Shown: positions 1 to 6,446, numbered from the stretch's first letter. The stretch: 9,182 nucleotides of DNA from Clostridia bacterium (GCA_900758165.1 CAAEQN010000049.1:1-9182); one strand, 5' to 3'. The notes: generated by a model not told the origin, from the letters alone. Numbers and translations: made by a program.

Positions 1-494
1 TTATATTATTTATACTAATATTTATAATGTGTGGTATCGGAATATCAAGAATTTTTACTAATAATGAAAAAGTAACAAATAAAAATGACACTATAACAAA
101 AAGTGATATAAATACCATATCTGCAAGAAATTATACAAATATATTAAAAACTGTTCATGAAAATTTGGATACATATATAGGAATGAAAATAAAATTTACA
201 GGGTTTGTATATAGATTGTATGATTTTTCGGATGACCAATTTGTTTTAGCAAGACAAATGATTATATCTTCAGATATGCAAGCTGTTGTAGTTGGATTTT
301 TGTGCCATTTGAATAATGCTAATCAATATAAAGACGGATGTTGGGTAGAAGTAGAAGGTACTATTACAAAAGGAGATTATCATGGAACAATTCCAGTAAT
401 TGAGATACAGAACATAAAAGAAGTAAATACTCCAAGTGAAGAATATGTATATCCGCCAGATAAAAATTATATACCTACATCAGCAACATTATAA
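1..494 (+). CDS. C-terminal part of a YcgQ/DUF1980 (TIGR03943-like) membrane protein, 5' end outside the window
   Basis: The frame is open from the first bases of the window (from base 3) to the TAA at 492-494. An ATG at 27 has no ribosome binding site, and the codons before it read ILFILIFI, so it is probably internal and this hydrophobic run is the end of a membrane helix. The rest is soluble and resembles the C-terminal domain of the YcgQ family: a 'GMKIKFTGFVYR' strand, then 'FVLARQMII', 'WVEVEGTI', and a closing 'YVYPPD' that matches the family's usual ending. In this family the protein is paired with a YcgR-type permease, which would lie upstream and cannot be seen here. The substrate is unknown. 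Most members I recall have a Cys-Cys pair after the 'ARF.I' motif; here the equivalent residues appear to be Ser-Ser (IISSDMQA). The family call rests on motif memory and is moderately secure. Confidence 0.68.
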   Translation, partial: ILFILIFIMCGIGISRIFTNNEKVTNKNDTITKSDINTISARNYTNILKTVHENLDTYIGMKIKFTGFVYRLYDFSDDQFVLARQMIISSDMQAVVVGFLCHLNNANQYKDGCWVEVEGTITKGDYHGTIPVIEIQNIKEVNTPSEEYVYPPDKNYIPTSATL

Positions 495-503
495 GAAAAA
501 AAA

Positions 504-532
504 TTGACTTTTATGTAAATATGCAGTAAAAT
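504..532 (+). promoter_or_regulatory. Promoter of rnpB
   Basis: TTGACT at 504-509 and TAAAAT at 527-532 are separated by exactly 17 bases, close to the sigma-A consensus. The expected start of transcription, about 538-540, coincides with the 5' side of helix P1 of the RNase P RNA. That agreement supports both calls. Confidence 0.8.
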
Positions 533-536
533 AATA

Positions 537-917
537 AATGAGTAAATTGAATGGTCGCGTATAGCAAGGTCGAAAGACAGCGTACGAGGAAAGTCCGGGC
601 TCCATAGAGCAATGATGCTGGATAACGTCCAGTGAGGGAAACCTTAAGGAAAGTGCAACAGAAAATAACCGCTTATATAGTGTTTAGCACTTTAGTGTTA
701 AATACTTATATATAGTAAGGGTGAAAAGGCGAGGTAAGAGCTCACCGCTAGTAATGGTGACATACTAGGCTGTGTAAACCCCATCTGGAGCAACACCGAG
801 ACTAGAAGGTTAAGACTGCTCGTCATCTTCTTAATTTGGTGGCTTGAGACATATAGTAATATATGTACTAGATAAATGGCCATTCTAGACAGAACCCGGC
901 TTATAGATTTACTTATT
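537..917 (+). ncRNA. rnpB: RNase P RNA (catalytic subunit of ribonuclease P)
   Basis: This is the RNA subunit of RNase P, which removes the 5' leader from tRNA precursors. The universally conserved 5' core GAGGAAAGTCCGGGCTCC lies at 586-603 and its P4 partner ACAGAACCCGGC at 889-900. Between them are the conserved 'GTGCAACAGAAA' segment (654-665), 'AAGGGTGAAAAGG' and 'GTAAGAGCTCACCG' (717-749), and 'TGTAAACCCCATCTGGAGCAACA' in pieces at about 773-795. The ends are set by helix P1: 537-547 pairs with 907-917 with one G-U pair. The length, about 381 bases, is normal for bacterial RNase P RNA. I did not fold the whole molecule, so the class (A or B) is not assigned. No poly-T terminator directly follows; the hairpin at 935-965 is the nearest strong structure. 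Confidence 0.95.
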
Positions 918-934
918 TATAATATTTTATAATT

Positions 935-965
935 TCGCCCAATAGGGACGCCCCTTTTTGGGCGA
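935..965 (+). repeat. Left 31-base hairpin repeat (inverted partner at 1195-1225)
   Basis: The outer 8 bases TCGCCCAA pair with TTGGGCGA at the other end, and inside them AGGG pairs with CCCT around ACGC, so one copy can fold by itself. The whole 31 bases are the exact reverse complement of 1195-1225. Its GC-rich sequence stands out sharply in AT-rich DNA. It may also end rnpB transcription, because the inner AGGG/CCCT hairpin is followed by a run of T, but that stem is short. Confidence 0.92.
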
Positions 966-974
966 TATATTAAT

Positions 975-1049
975 TTAAAAATGTTGGGTATCCATTGTTT
1001 CCTGATTTCCATTTTTTCCGATTTTCATTTTTTTCATTGTTTTTATCAT
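975..1049 (-). CDS. Possible 24-residue small protein inside the inverted-repeat island
   Basis: On the minus strand an ATG (1049-1047) is preceded by GGAGG (complement of 1059-1063) with a 9-base gap, an ideal ribosome binding site. The frame runs 24 codons to TAA (977-975), just inside the left repeat. The product starts MIKTMKKMKIGKNGN and ends QHF; it is rich in Lys and Met, basic at the start and without a membrane segment. I see no convincing promoter: a TTGTTT-17-TATAAA pair exists but would place the transcript start within the ribosome binding site. I do not recognise the product. It could also be the surviving 5' end of a larger gene lost when the island formed, or chance. Confidence 0.3.
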   Translation of the reverse strand: MIKTMKKMKIGKNGNQETMDTQHF

Positions 1050-1114
1050 AAAGTTTTTCCTCCATTTATAGTATTTATCACACTGCAAAACAAAATGTTT
1101 TATAATGAAAAATG

Positions 1115-1155
1115 AAATTTTTTAATTAAATTTATATAATTTAATTAAAATTTTT
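1115..1155. repeat. AT-rich inverted repeat (hairpin) in the island
   Basis: Arms 1115-1132 and 1138-1155 surround a 5-base TATAT loop. Thirteen consecutive base pairs next to the loop are perfect, then come two mismatches and three more pairs. All pairs are A-T, so it is weak as a terminator. It may be a structural part of the island or simply low-complexity sequence. Confidence 0.5.
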
Positions 1156-1194
1156 GCCCTTATTTTTATATTTAACTTTTGATGTTTTAAGAAT

Positions 1195-1225
1195 TCGCCC
1201 AAAAAGGGGCGTCCCTATTGGGCGA
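1195..1225 (-). repeat. Right 31-base hairpin repeat, exact inverse of 935-965
   Basis: All 31 bases are the exact reverse complement of the left copy. It ends 16 bases before the -35 box of the purA promoter. Both copies are preceded by AAT-like and followed by TATAT-like sequence on the plus strand. The outer palindrome alone can therefore be read in either direction, and only the inner part shows the inverted arrangement. Confidence 0.92.
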
Positions 1226-1241
1226 TATATAGTCATAAATA

Positions 1242-1270
1242 TTGAAATATAATAGTTTACATGATATAAT
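1242..1270 (+). promoter_or_regulatory. Promoter of purA
   Basis: TTGAAA at 1242-1247 and a perfect TATAAT at 1265-1270 are separated by 17 bases. Transcription would start near 1277, giving a leader of about 40-50 bases. The promoter lies outside the right repeat of the island, so the gene does not depend on a promoter within it. No purine riboswitch or PurR-like operator was recognised in the leader. Confidence 0.78.
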
Positions 1271-1308
1271 ATAGAACAGTAAGGGTTTATGTGACTTTTA
1301 TTTTTTAA

Positions 1309-1315
1309 AGAAAGG
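1309..1315 (+). promoter_or_regulatory. Ribosome binding site of purA, leaving two possible GTG starts
   Basis: AGAAAGG ends only 2 bases before the GTG at 1318 but 11 bases before the in-frame GTG at 1327. The first gap is very short and the second slightly long. The second start would give a protein beginning with MTNRVVTEIIG, three residues shorter, which fits the family equally well. Confidence 0.5.
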
Positions 1316-1317
1316 TT

Positions 1318-2616
1318 GTGAAACTTGTGACAAATCGTGTCGTGACCGAGATTATCGGTTTACAGTACGGCGATGAAGGCAAAGGCAAAGTTTCTTGTTA
1401 TGAAACAGCTGATGCAAAACTCGTAATACGGTCAACAGGCGGAAACAATGCGGGGCACACTGTTGTCTTTAATGGACGAAAGTTTGCATTGCACTTGATT
1501 CCTTCTGGCGTAGTTCGCCAAGATGCCATTAGTATTTTGGCTCCTGGCATGGTAATCGATCCGAGCGTTCTCATTAATGAAATGAGAAAACTTCAAGATC
1601 GAGGGATTAAATTGACCCCTCAAAACCTCATGATTAGTGATAGAGCGCATGTTATTATGCCTTATCACAAGTACATGGATGAGTACAAAGAGACACTGAA
1701 AAAACATCCTGTCGGAACAACGAAAAGTGGCATTGGACCTGCATATGCAAGCAAAGCAGATCGTATTGGTCTGCGTATGTTTGATATTGTTTCTGGAAAT
1801 TATGAAGGAATGATTAGAGAGGAGCTTAACACTTTTCCAAAAGGACTCTTTGATATGATTTTCTTCGAAAATTCCATGCTGGAAAAGGAAGGTTACATCC
1901 ATACAATTTTACAGCAGTGTGAGTATTATAAGGAGATGCTTGCTCCTTATGTCTGCAATACTCAAAAGGTTGTGAATGAAGCAATCTTGGGTAATAAAAA
2001 AATTGTTTTGGAAGGAGCACAGGCATATAGCCTGGACATTGATCACGGCGATTATCCTTTTGTGACTTCGTCAAACCCTAACGCTTCTGGTACTGCTTCT
2101 GCAGTTTGCATTGGACCTAGATCTATTGACTCCGTAATTGGGGTTATCAAAGCCTATACCTCAAGAGTGGGAGAGGGTCCTTTTGTAACTGAACAGAAAA
2201 ATGAAGTAGGAGATAATATCAGAGAGCTTGGACATGAGTTTGGAACTACCACTGGTAGACCAAGAAGATGCGGATGGCTTGACCTTGTACAAGTAAGAGA
2301 TGCTGTAATTGCAAACAGTGTTACTTGCTTGGCCGTCAACCATGTTGACACAATTGGAAAACTCCCTGAAATTAAAGTCTGTGTAGCTTATTGTTACAAA
2401 GGTCAAGAAGTGGACTATTATGTTCCTATTGACAAAGAAAACGTAACACCTATCTACAAGACGTTTAAGGGAGGATGGACAATTTCGGAAAACTGCAAGT
2501 CTCGTTGCGACTTACCCAAAGGTGCAAGAAATTACTTACAGTTTATCGAACAGTTTACAGGTGTTCCTGTTTCATTTATTGGAATTGGGCCGAGTAATGA
2601 TGATGTTATTCACTAA
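1318..2616 (+). CDS. purA: Adenylosuccinate synthetase
   Basis: This cytoplasmic enzyme joins IMP and aspartate using GTP to make adenylosuccinate, the first of two steps from IMP to AMP. The 432 residues match the normal family length. The P-loop GDEGKGK is at 18-24 and holds the catalytic Asp19; NNAGHT at 43-48 holds the catalytic His47. Also present are the IMP-binding VGTTKSGIGPAY (132-143) with Arg149, the EGAQ...LDIDHGDYPFVTSSN segment, and the aspartate loop GTTTGRPRRCGW (309-320). All key residues are intact, so it should be active. Differences from typical Firmicutes PurA are Tyr for Trp before GDEGKGK and KVSCYET after it. The start may be GTG 1318 or GTG 1327. It stands alone between its own promoter and terminator, with no purB beside it. 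Its GC content and its use of CGT, CGC, CGA and CGG for arginine differ strongly from the genes to its right, suggesting acquisition from another lineage. Confidence 0.96.
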   Translation: MKLVTNRVVTEIIGLQYGDEGKGKVSCYETADAKLVIRSTGGNNAGHTVVFNGRKFALHLIPSGVVRQDAISILAPGMVIDPSVLINEMRKLQDRGIKLTPQNLMISDRAHVIMPYHKYMDEYKETLKKHPVGTTKSGIGPAYASKADRIGLRMFDIVSGNYEGMIREELNTFPKGLFDMIFFENSMLEKEGYIHTILQQCEYYKEMLAPYVCNTQKVVNEAILGNKKIVLEGAQAYSLDIDHGDYPFVTSSNPNASGTASAVCIGPRSIDSVIGVIKAYTSRVGEGPFVTEQKNEVGDNIRELGHEFGTTTGRPRRCGWLDLVQVRDAVIANSVTCLAVNHVDTIGKLPEIKVCVAYCYKGQEVDYYVPIDKENVTPIYKTFKGGWTISENCKSRCDLPKGARNYLQFIEQFTGVPVSFIGIGPSNDDVIH

Positions 2617-2644
2617 ATTTATCGCAAGTTACATACCTTACTAA

Positions 2645-2676
2645 AAAAGGCTCCATAATTGGAGTCTTTTATTTTT
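2645..2676 (+). terminator. Rho-independent terminator of purA
   Basis: AAAAGGCTCCA (2645-2655) pairs with TGGAGTCTTTT (2660-2670) through 11 base pairs including one G-U, around a TAAT loop, and is followed by ATTTTT. It lies 28 bases after the purA stop. Confidence 0.88.
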
Positions 2677-2765
2677 ATGCTTGCATTATTTACTTTAACT
2701 ATTAAGACTAATCTTTTATTTTATTGAAAAAGTTTGTAAGAATACATTTTTATGTTATTTAAATA

Positions 2766-2808
2766 TTGTACTTTTTGGATTTTCAATATATAATAGATAT
2801 GTTATAAT
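2766..2808 (+). promoter_or_regulatory. Promoter region of pta, with two overlapping candidates
   Basis: Candidate one is TTGTAC (2766-2771), 17 bases, then TATAAT (2789-2794). Candidate two is TTTTCA (2780-2785), 17 bases, then TATAAT (2803-2808). Both -10 boxes are perfect and both -35 boxes are imperfect, so I cannot choose. Either gives a 5' leader of roughly 30-45 bases before the pta start. Confidence 0.6.
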
Positions 2809-2844
2809 TATTCTTGTTAAATATACAAAGGAGGGATATTTACA

Positions 2845-3849
2845 ATGTCTTTTATTAATAAAATAAAAAATGAAGCAAAAAAGGAAATTAAGACAATTGT
2901 ATTACCAGAGAGTGATGATTTAAGAATTTTAGAAGCTACAGAGATGATTATACAAGAAGGATTTGCAGATATTATATTAATAGGAAATCCAGACGAAATA
3001 AATAATATTGCTGCGGAAAATAATATTAATATTTCAAAAGCAAAAATAATTAATCCATCTACATATAGTAAATTTAGCAAATATGCTAGTGATTTATATG
3101 AATTAAGAAAAGCAAAAGGAATGACGTTAGACCAAGCCAAAAATTTACTAATGAATAATAGTAGATATTTTGCTGCTATGATAGTAAAAGAAGGAGATGC
3201 AGATGGATTTGTATCAGGTGCTTCACATCCGACATCAGATACTTTAAGACCAGCACTTCAAATACTAAAAACAGCTCCAGGGACAAAATTGGTTTCAGCA
3301 TTTTTTATTATGGATTTACCAGATAAACAATATGGAGAAAATGGAATTTTTGTATTTGCTGATTGTGGGTTAAATGAATATCCAGATGCAGAAGCATTAT
3401 CAGAAATTGCAATATCATCAGCAAAAAGTTTCAAAGAATTAGTTGGAGAAGAACCTAGAATAGCAATGCTTTCATATTCAACACATGGAAGCGCAAATTC
3501 TCCATTAACAGAAAAAGTTATAGAAGCAACCAAGTTATTAAAGGAAAGAGAACCAGAATTAATATGTGACGGTGAAATACAATTAGATGCTGCTATAATA
3601 CCAGAAGTAGCAAAATTAAAAGCACCAGATAGCCCTTTACAAGGAAAATCCAACATATTAATATTTCCAGATTTAGATGCAGGCAATATTGGCTATAAAT
3701 TAACACAACGCTTTGGCCATGCAGAAGCTTATGGGCCTCTTTGCCAAGGAGTCTCAAGAGCTGTAAATGATTTATCAAGAGGATGCTCTAGCAAAGATAT
3801 TGTGGGAGTTGTTGCAATAACAGCATTGCAAGCTAGAAATATAAAATAA
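2845..3849 (+). CDS. pta: Phosphate acetyltransferase (phosphotransacetylase)
   Basis: Pta reversibly converts acetyl-CoA and phosphate to acetyl phosphate and CoA in the cytoplasm. The 334 residues match the short form of the enzyme, without the regulatory N-terminal domain of the E. coli type. Family landmarks are DGFVSGASHPTSDTLRPALQ, FADCGLNEYPDAEAL, SYSTHGSANSP (most members have STKGSA), FPDLDAGNIGYKL and NDLSRGC. Ser311, Arg312 and Asp318 in the last of these regions correspond by position to the active-site Ser309, Arg310 and Asp316 of the Methanosarcina enzyme. The ATG at 2845 is fixed by AAGGAGGG at 2828-2835 with a 9-base gap. The gene is followed after 143 bases by two acetate kinase genes in the same direction. 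I see no convincing terminator in that gap, so a pta-ackA-ackA transcript is plausible. Confidence 0.96.
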   Translation: MSFINKIKNEAKKEIKTIVLPESDDLRILEATEMIIQEGFADIILIGNPDEINNIAAENNINISKAKIINPSTYSKFSKYASDLYELRKAKGMTLDQAKNLLMNNSRYFAAMIVKEGDADGFVSGASHPTSDTLRPALQILKTAPGTKLVSAFFIMDLPDKQYGENGIFVFADCGLNEYPDAEALSEIAISSAKSFKELVGEEPRIAMLSYSTHGSANSPLTEKVIEATKLLKEREPELICDGEIQLDAAIIPEVAKLKAPDSPLQGKSNILIFPDLDAGNIGYKLTQRFGHAEAYGPLCQGVSRAVNDLSRGCSSKDIVGVVAITALQARNIK

Positions 3850-3992
3850 AGATTTTATTATTTTGGATAAATTTTTGTTCAAAATTTATATAAATTAATT
3901 TAACAAATTCTTATAATATTGTTAAATATGTAGTAGATTGCTACAAAAAAATATTGTATAGTTATCTATACTAAATGTATTAGGAGGAAAAA

Positions 3993-5183
3993 ATGAAAAT
4001 TTTAGTTTTAAACTGTGGAAGTTCTTCACTTAAGTATCAATTAATAGACATGGATACAGAGAAAGTATTGGCAAAAGGTTATTTTGAAAAAATAGGACAA
4101 AAAGATTCTTTTTTAACACATAGAGTTAATGGAGAAAAATATAAATATGAATTTTTTGCAAAAGACCATTTAGATGCATTGAACTTCGTATTAAAACAAT
4201 TTACAGATGAAAAATATCCAGTTATAAAAAGTTTAGACGAAATATCTGCAATAGGACACAGAGTAGTTCATGGAGGAGAAAAATTTAAAACATCAACAAT
4301 AATTAATGATGAAGTAAAAGAAGGAATTAAGGAAGCAATTACATTTGCACCACTTCACAATCCTGCAAATTTATTAGGAATAGAAGTTTGTGAAAAATAT
4401 TTGCCAGGCAAACCAAATGTAGCAGTATTTGATACAGCATTCCATCAAACAATGCCTAAAGAGCATTTCTTATATCCTATTCCTTACGAATATTATGAAA
4501 AATATGGAATAAGAAAATATGGATTCCATGGTACATCTCATAAATATGTTTCTCAAAGAATTGCAGAATTACTTGGTAAACCAATAGAAGATTTAAAAAT
4601 AATAAATTGCCATGTTGGTCAAGGTGCAAGTTTATGTGCTATTCAAAATGGTAAAAGTATAGATACTACAATGGGATTAACTCCACTTGCTGGTGTTGCT
4701 ATGGGTAGCCGTTCAGGAGATTTAGATCCTTCAGTTGTTACATATATTATGGAAAAGGAAAATATGAAACCTTCTGAAATGGAAACAATGTTAAACAAAA
4801 AATCAGGACTTTTAGGATTATCAAAAGTATCTGCGGATAATAGAGATATTGAAGATGCTGTAAAAGATGGAGATAAACAAGCAGAATTAGCATTGAATGA
4901 ATATCATTATTTAATAGCACAATATATTGCAAAAATGGCAGTTTCAATGAAAGGTGTTGATGTTATAACATTTACAGCTGGTGTTGGAGAAAATGGAATA
5001 GAATCAAGAAAAGAAATCTGTAGCTATTTAGAATTTATGGGGGTAGAATTAGACAAAGAGAAAAATAAAATAAGAGGAGAAGAAAAAGAAATTTCTAGCG
5101 AAAATTCTAAAGTTAAAGTCTGGGTAGTTCCTACAAACGAAGAATTAATGATAGCAAGAGATACATTAGCTTTAATAAAATAA
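3993..5183 (+). CDS. ackA: Acetate kinase, first tandem copy
   Basis: Acetate kinase makes acetate and ATP from acetyl phosphate and ADP, completing the route begun by Pta. The 396 residues are full length. Conserved sites, matched by position to the Methanosarcina enzyme, are Asn7 in NCGSSSLKY, Arg90 in GHRVVHGG, His122 in APLHN, Asp147 in VFDTAFH, His179 in FHGTSHKY, Arg240 in SRSGDLDP, and the FTAGVGEN and PTNEEL segments near the end. The usual Asn of the LGNGAS motif is Gln here (Gln210 in VGQGAS), and the usual PLEG reads PLAG. A strong ribosome binding site AGGAGG (3982-3987) lies 5 bases before the ATG. The upstream gap contains a TATAAT (3912-3917) without a good -35 box, so a separate promoter is uncertain. 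The next gene, 17 bases downstream, is a second acetate kinase about 60% identical by eye. Confidence 0.96.
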   Translation: MKILVLNCGSSSLKYQLIDMDTEKVLAKGYFEKIGQKDSFLTHRVNGEKYKYEFFAKDHLDALNFVLKQFTDEKYPVIKSLDEISAIGHRVVHGGEKFKTSTIINDEVKEGIKEAITFAPLHNPANLLGIEVCEKYLPGKPNVAVFDTAFHQTMPKEHFLYPIPYEYYEKYGIRKYGFHGTSHKYVSQRIAELLGKPIEDLKIINCHVGQGASLCAIQNGKSIDTTMGLTPLAGVAMGSRSGDLDPSVVTYIMEKENMKPSEMETMLNKKSGLLGLSKVSADNRDIEDAVKDGDKQAELALNEYHYLIAQYIAKMAVSMKGVDVITFTAGVGENGIESRKEICSYLEFMGVELDKEKNKIRGEEKEISSENSKVKVWVVPTNEELMIARDTLALIK

Positions 5184-5200
5184 AAAGGAGAAAATTAAAA

Positions 5201-6388
5201 ATGAAAATATTAGTAATAAATTGTGGAAGTTCATCTTTAAAATATCAATTAATAGATATGAATACAGAAGAAGTAATGGCTAAAGGAACTTATGAAAGAA
5301 TTGGAGAAAAGTCTTTTTTAACTCATAAGGCTAATGGAGAAAAAGATAGATATGAACATCCTGTAAAGACACACAAAGAAGCTATAGACTTTGTTGTTGA
5401 ACAACTATTGAGCCCAAAATACAATACTATAAAAAGTTTGGATGAAATAGATGGAATAGGGCATAGAATTGCTCAAGGAGCTGATAAATTTAATTCATCT
5501 GTTATAATAGATGATGAAGTTATAGAAAAAATAGACGAATGTGCTGCACTTGCTCCAATACATAACAAAGCAGCAATTACAGGAATAAAAGCGGCTATGG
5601 AATCAATGCCAGGCAAGCCAAATGTAGCAGTATTTGATACAGTTTTCCATAATACAATTTCTAAAGAGAGATTTACATATCCAATACCATACAAATATTA
5701 TGAAAAATATGGAATAAGAAAATATGGATTTCATGGTACATCTCACAAATATGTATCTTTAAGAATCGCTAAACTATTAAATAGACCAGTAGAAGAATTG
5801 AAAACAATAGTATGCCATCTAGGACAAGGTGCAAGTTTATGTGCTGTAAAAGGTGGAAAAAGCGTAGACACTTCAATGGGATTAACACCTCTTGGTGGAA
5901 TTCCTATGTGTGCAAGGTCAGGAGATTTAGATCCTTCAGTTGTTACATATATAATGAAAAAGGAAAACTTAACTCCTGATGAGATGGAACAGATGTTAAA
6001 TAAAGAATCTGGAGCATTAGGAATTTCTGGAATATCATCAGACTTCAGAGATATTGAAGAAGCTGAAAATCAAGGAAACGAAAAGGCAAAGCTTGCATTT
6101 GACCATTACGCATATAGAGTTGCCCAATTCATAGCTCAATATATTGTTTCACTTGGAGGATTAGACGCAATAGCATTTACAGCTGGAATTGGAGAAAATC
6201 AATATACAATGAGAGAAAAAATCTGCAATTATTTAAAATGTTTTGGAGTAGAAATAGATGCTTCTAGAAACAACAATTTAAGAGATGAAGGAAGAATATC
6301 TTCAGATAGTTCTAAAGTTGAAGTTTGGGTGGTTCCTACAAACGAAGAATTAATGATAGCAAAAGAAACACTAGATTTAATTAAATAA
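5201..6388 (+). CDS. ackA: Acetate kinase paralogue, second tandem copy
   Basis: This is a full-length (395 residues) member of the acetate kinase family, starting 17 bases after the first copy, with its own ribosome binding site (AAGGAG at 5185-5190, 10-base gap). The two are surely co-transcribed. Asn7, Arg89, His121, Asp146, His178, Arg239 and the PTNEEL end are kept, so it should bind nucleotide and acyl phosphate. It differs from the first copy near the active site: GHRVVHGG is GHRIAQGA, APLHNPAN is APIHNKAA, and MGSRSGD is MCARSGD. Like the first copy it has Gln (209) for the usual Asn of LGNGAS; its PLEG position reads PLGG. The changes could alter affinity or acyl-chain preference (for example propionate), or give a weaker duplicate. 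Several stretches of 31-37 bases are identical between the copies. A terminator follows at once. Confidence 0.93.
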   Translation: MKILVINCGSSSLKYQLIDMNTEEVMAKGTYERIGEKSFLTHKANGEKDRYEHPVKTHKEAIDFVVEQLLSPKYNTIKSLDEIDGIGHRIAQGADKFNSSVIIDDEVIEKIDECAALAPIHNKAAITGIKAAMESMPGKPNVAVFDTVFHNTISKERFTYPIPYKYYEKYGIRKYGFHGTSHKYVSLRIAKLLNRPVEELKTIVCHLGQGASLCAVKGGKSVDTSMGLTPLGGIPMCARSGDLDPSVVTYIMKKENLTPDEMEQMLNKESGALGISGISSDFRDIEEAENQGNEKAKLAFDHYAYRVAQFIAQYIVSLGGLDAIAFTAGIGENQYTMREKICNYLKCFGVEIDASRNNNLRDEGRISSDSSKVEVWVVPTNEELMIAKETLDLIK

Positions 6389-6414
6389 TTTTCAAAATCA
6401 AACTAAATATATAC

Positions 6415-6446
6415 AAAAACCAGCAAAATTTGCTGGTTTTTTATTT
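6415..6446. terminator. Terminator after the acetate cluster, probably bidirectional
   Basis: AAAAACCAGC (6415-6424) pairs with GCTGGTTTTT (6432-6441) around a 7-base AT loop, followed by T and ATTT on the plus strand. On the minus strand the same stem is followed by five T, so it can also end transcripts of the converging recombinase gene, whose stop codon lies 42 bases away. Confidence 0.9.

Larger units (their letters stand above)
935..1225. mobile_element. Possible small non-autonomous element (MITE- or REPIN-like) bounded by 31-base inverted repeats
   Basis: The 291-base segment is bounded by two perfect inverted repeats, each itself a hairpin, and its centre is very AT-rich with no transposase. 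This arrangement fits a miniature inverted-repeat element or a pair of REP-type hairpins in opposite orientation. I see no clear target-site duplication: the outer flanks are AT-rich and differ. Other contents are a possible 24-codon frame on the minus strand (975-1049), a short AAAACA/TGTTTT hairpin (1087-1101) and a longer AT hairpin (1115-1155). Whether it is mobile depends on finding other copies in the genome, which cannot be seen here. Confidence 0.45.

Noticed and set aside
698..883. 61-codon minus-strand frame
   Set aside because: It lies wholly inside the RNase P RNA gene, has no ribosome binding site and does not look like a protein family.
1271..1317. Purine riboswitch before purA
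   Set aside because: The leader is only about 40-50 bases and none of the conserved purine aptamer segments is visible.
1432..2406. Several minus-strand frames opposite purA
   Set aside because: They are shadows of purA, which has all family motifs; none has a ribosome binding site or plausible domain.
1318..2616. PurZ (phage diaminopurine synthesis enzyme) instead of PurA
   Set aside because: PurZ lacks the catalytic Asp of the P-loop region; here GDEGKGK keeps it, and the length and aspartate loop are those of PurA.
3930..3972. Terminator or attenuator between pta and ackA
   Set aside because: TGTAG/CTACA and TATAG/CTATA are 5-base stems without a following T run, too weak to call.
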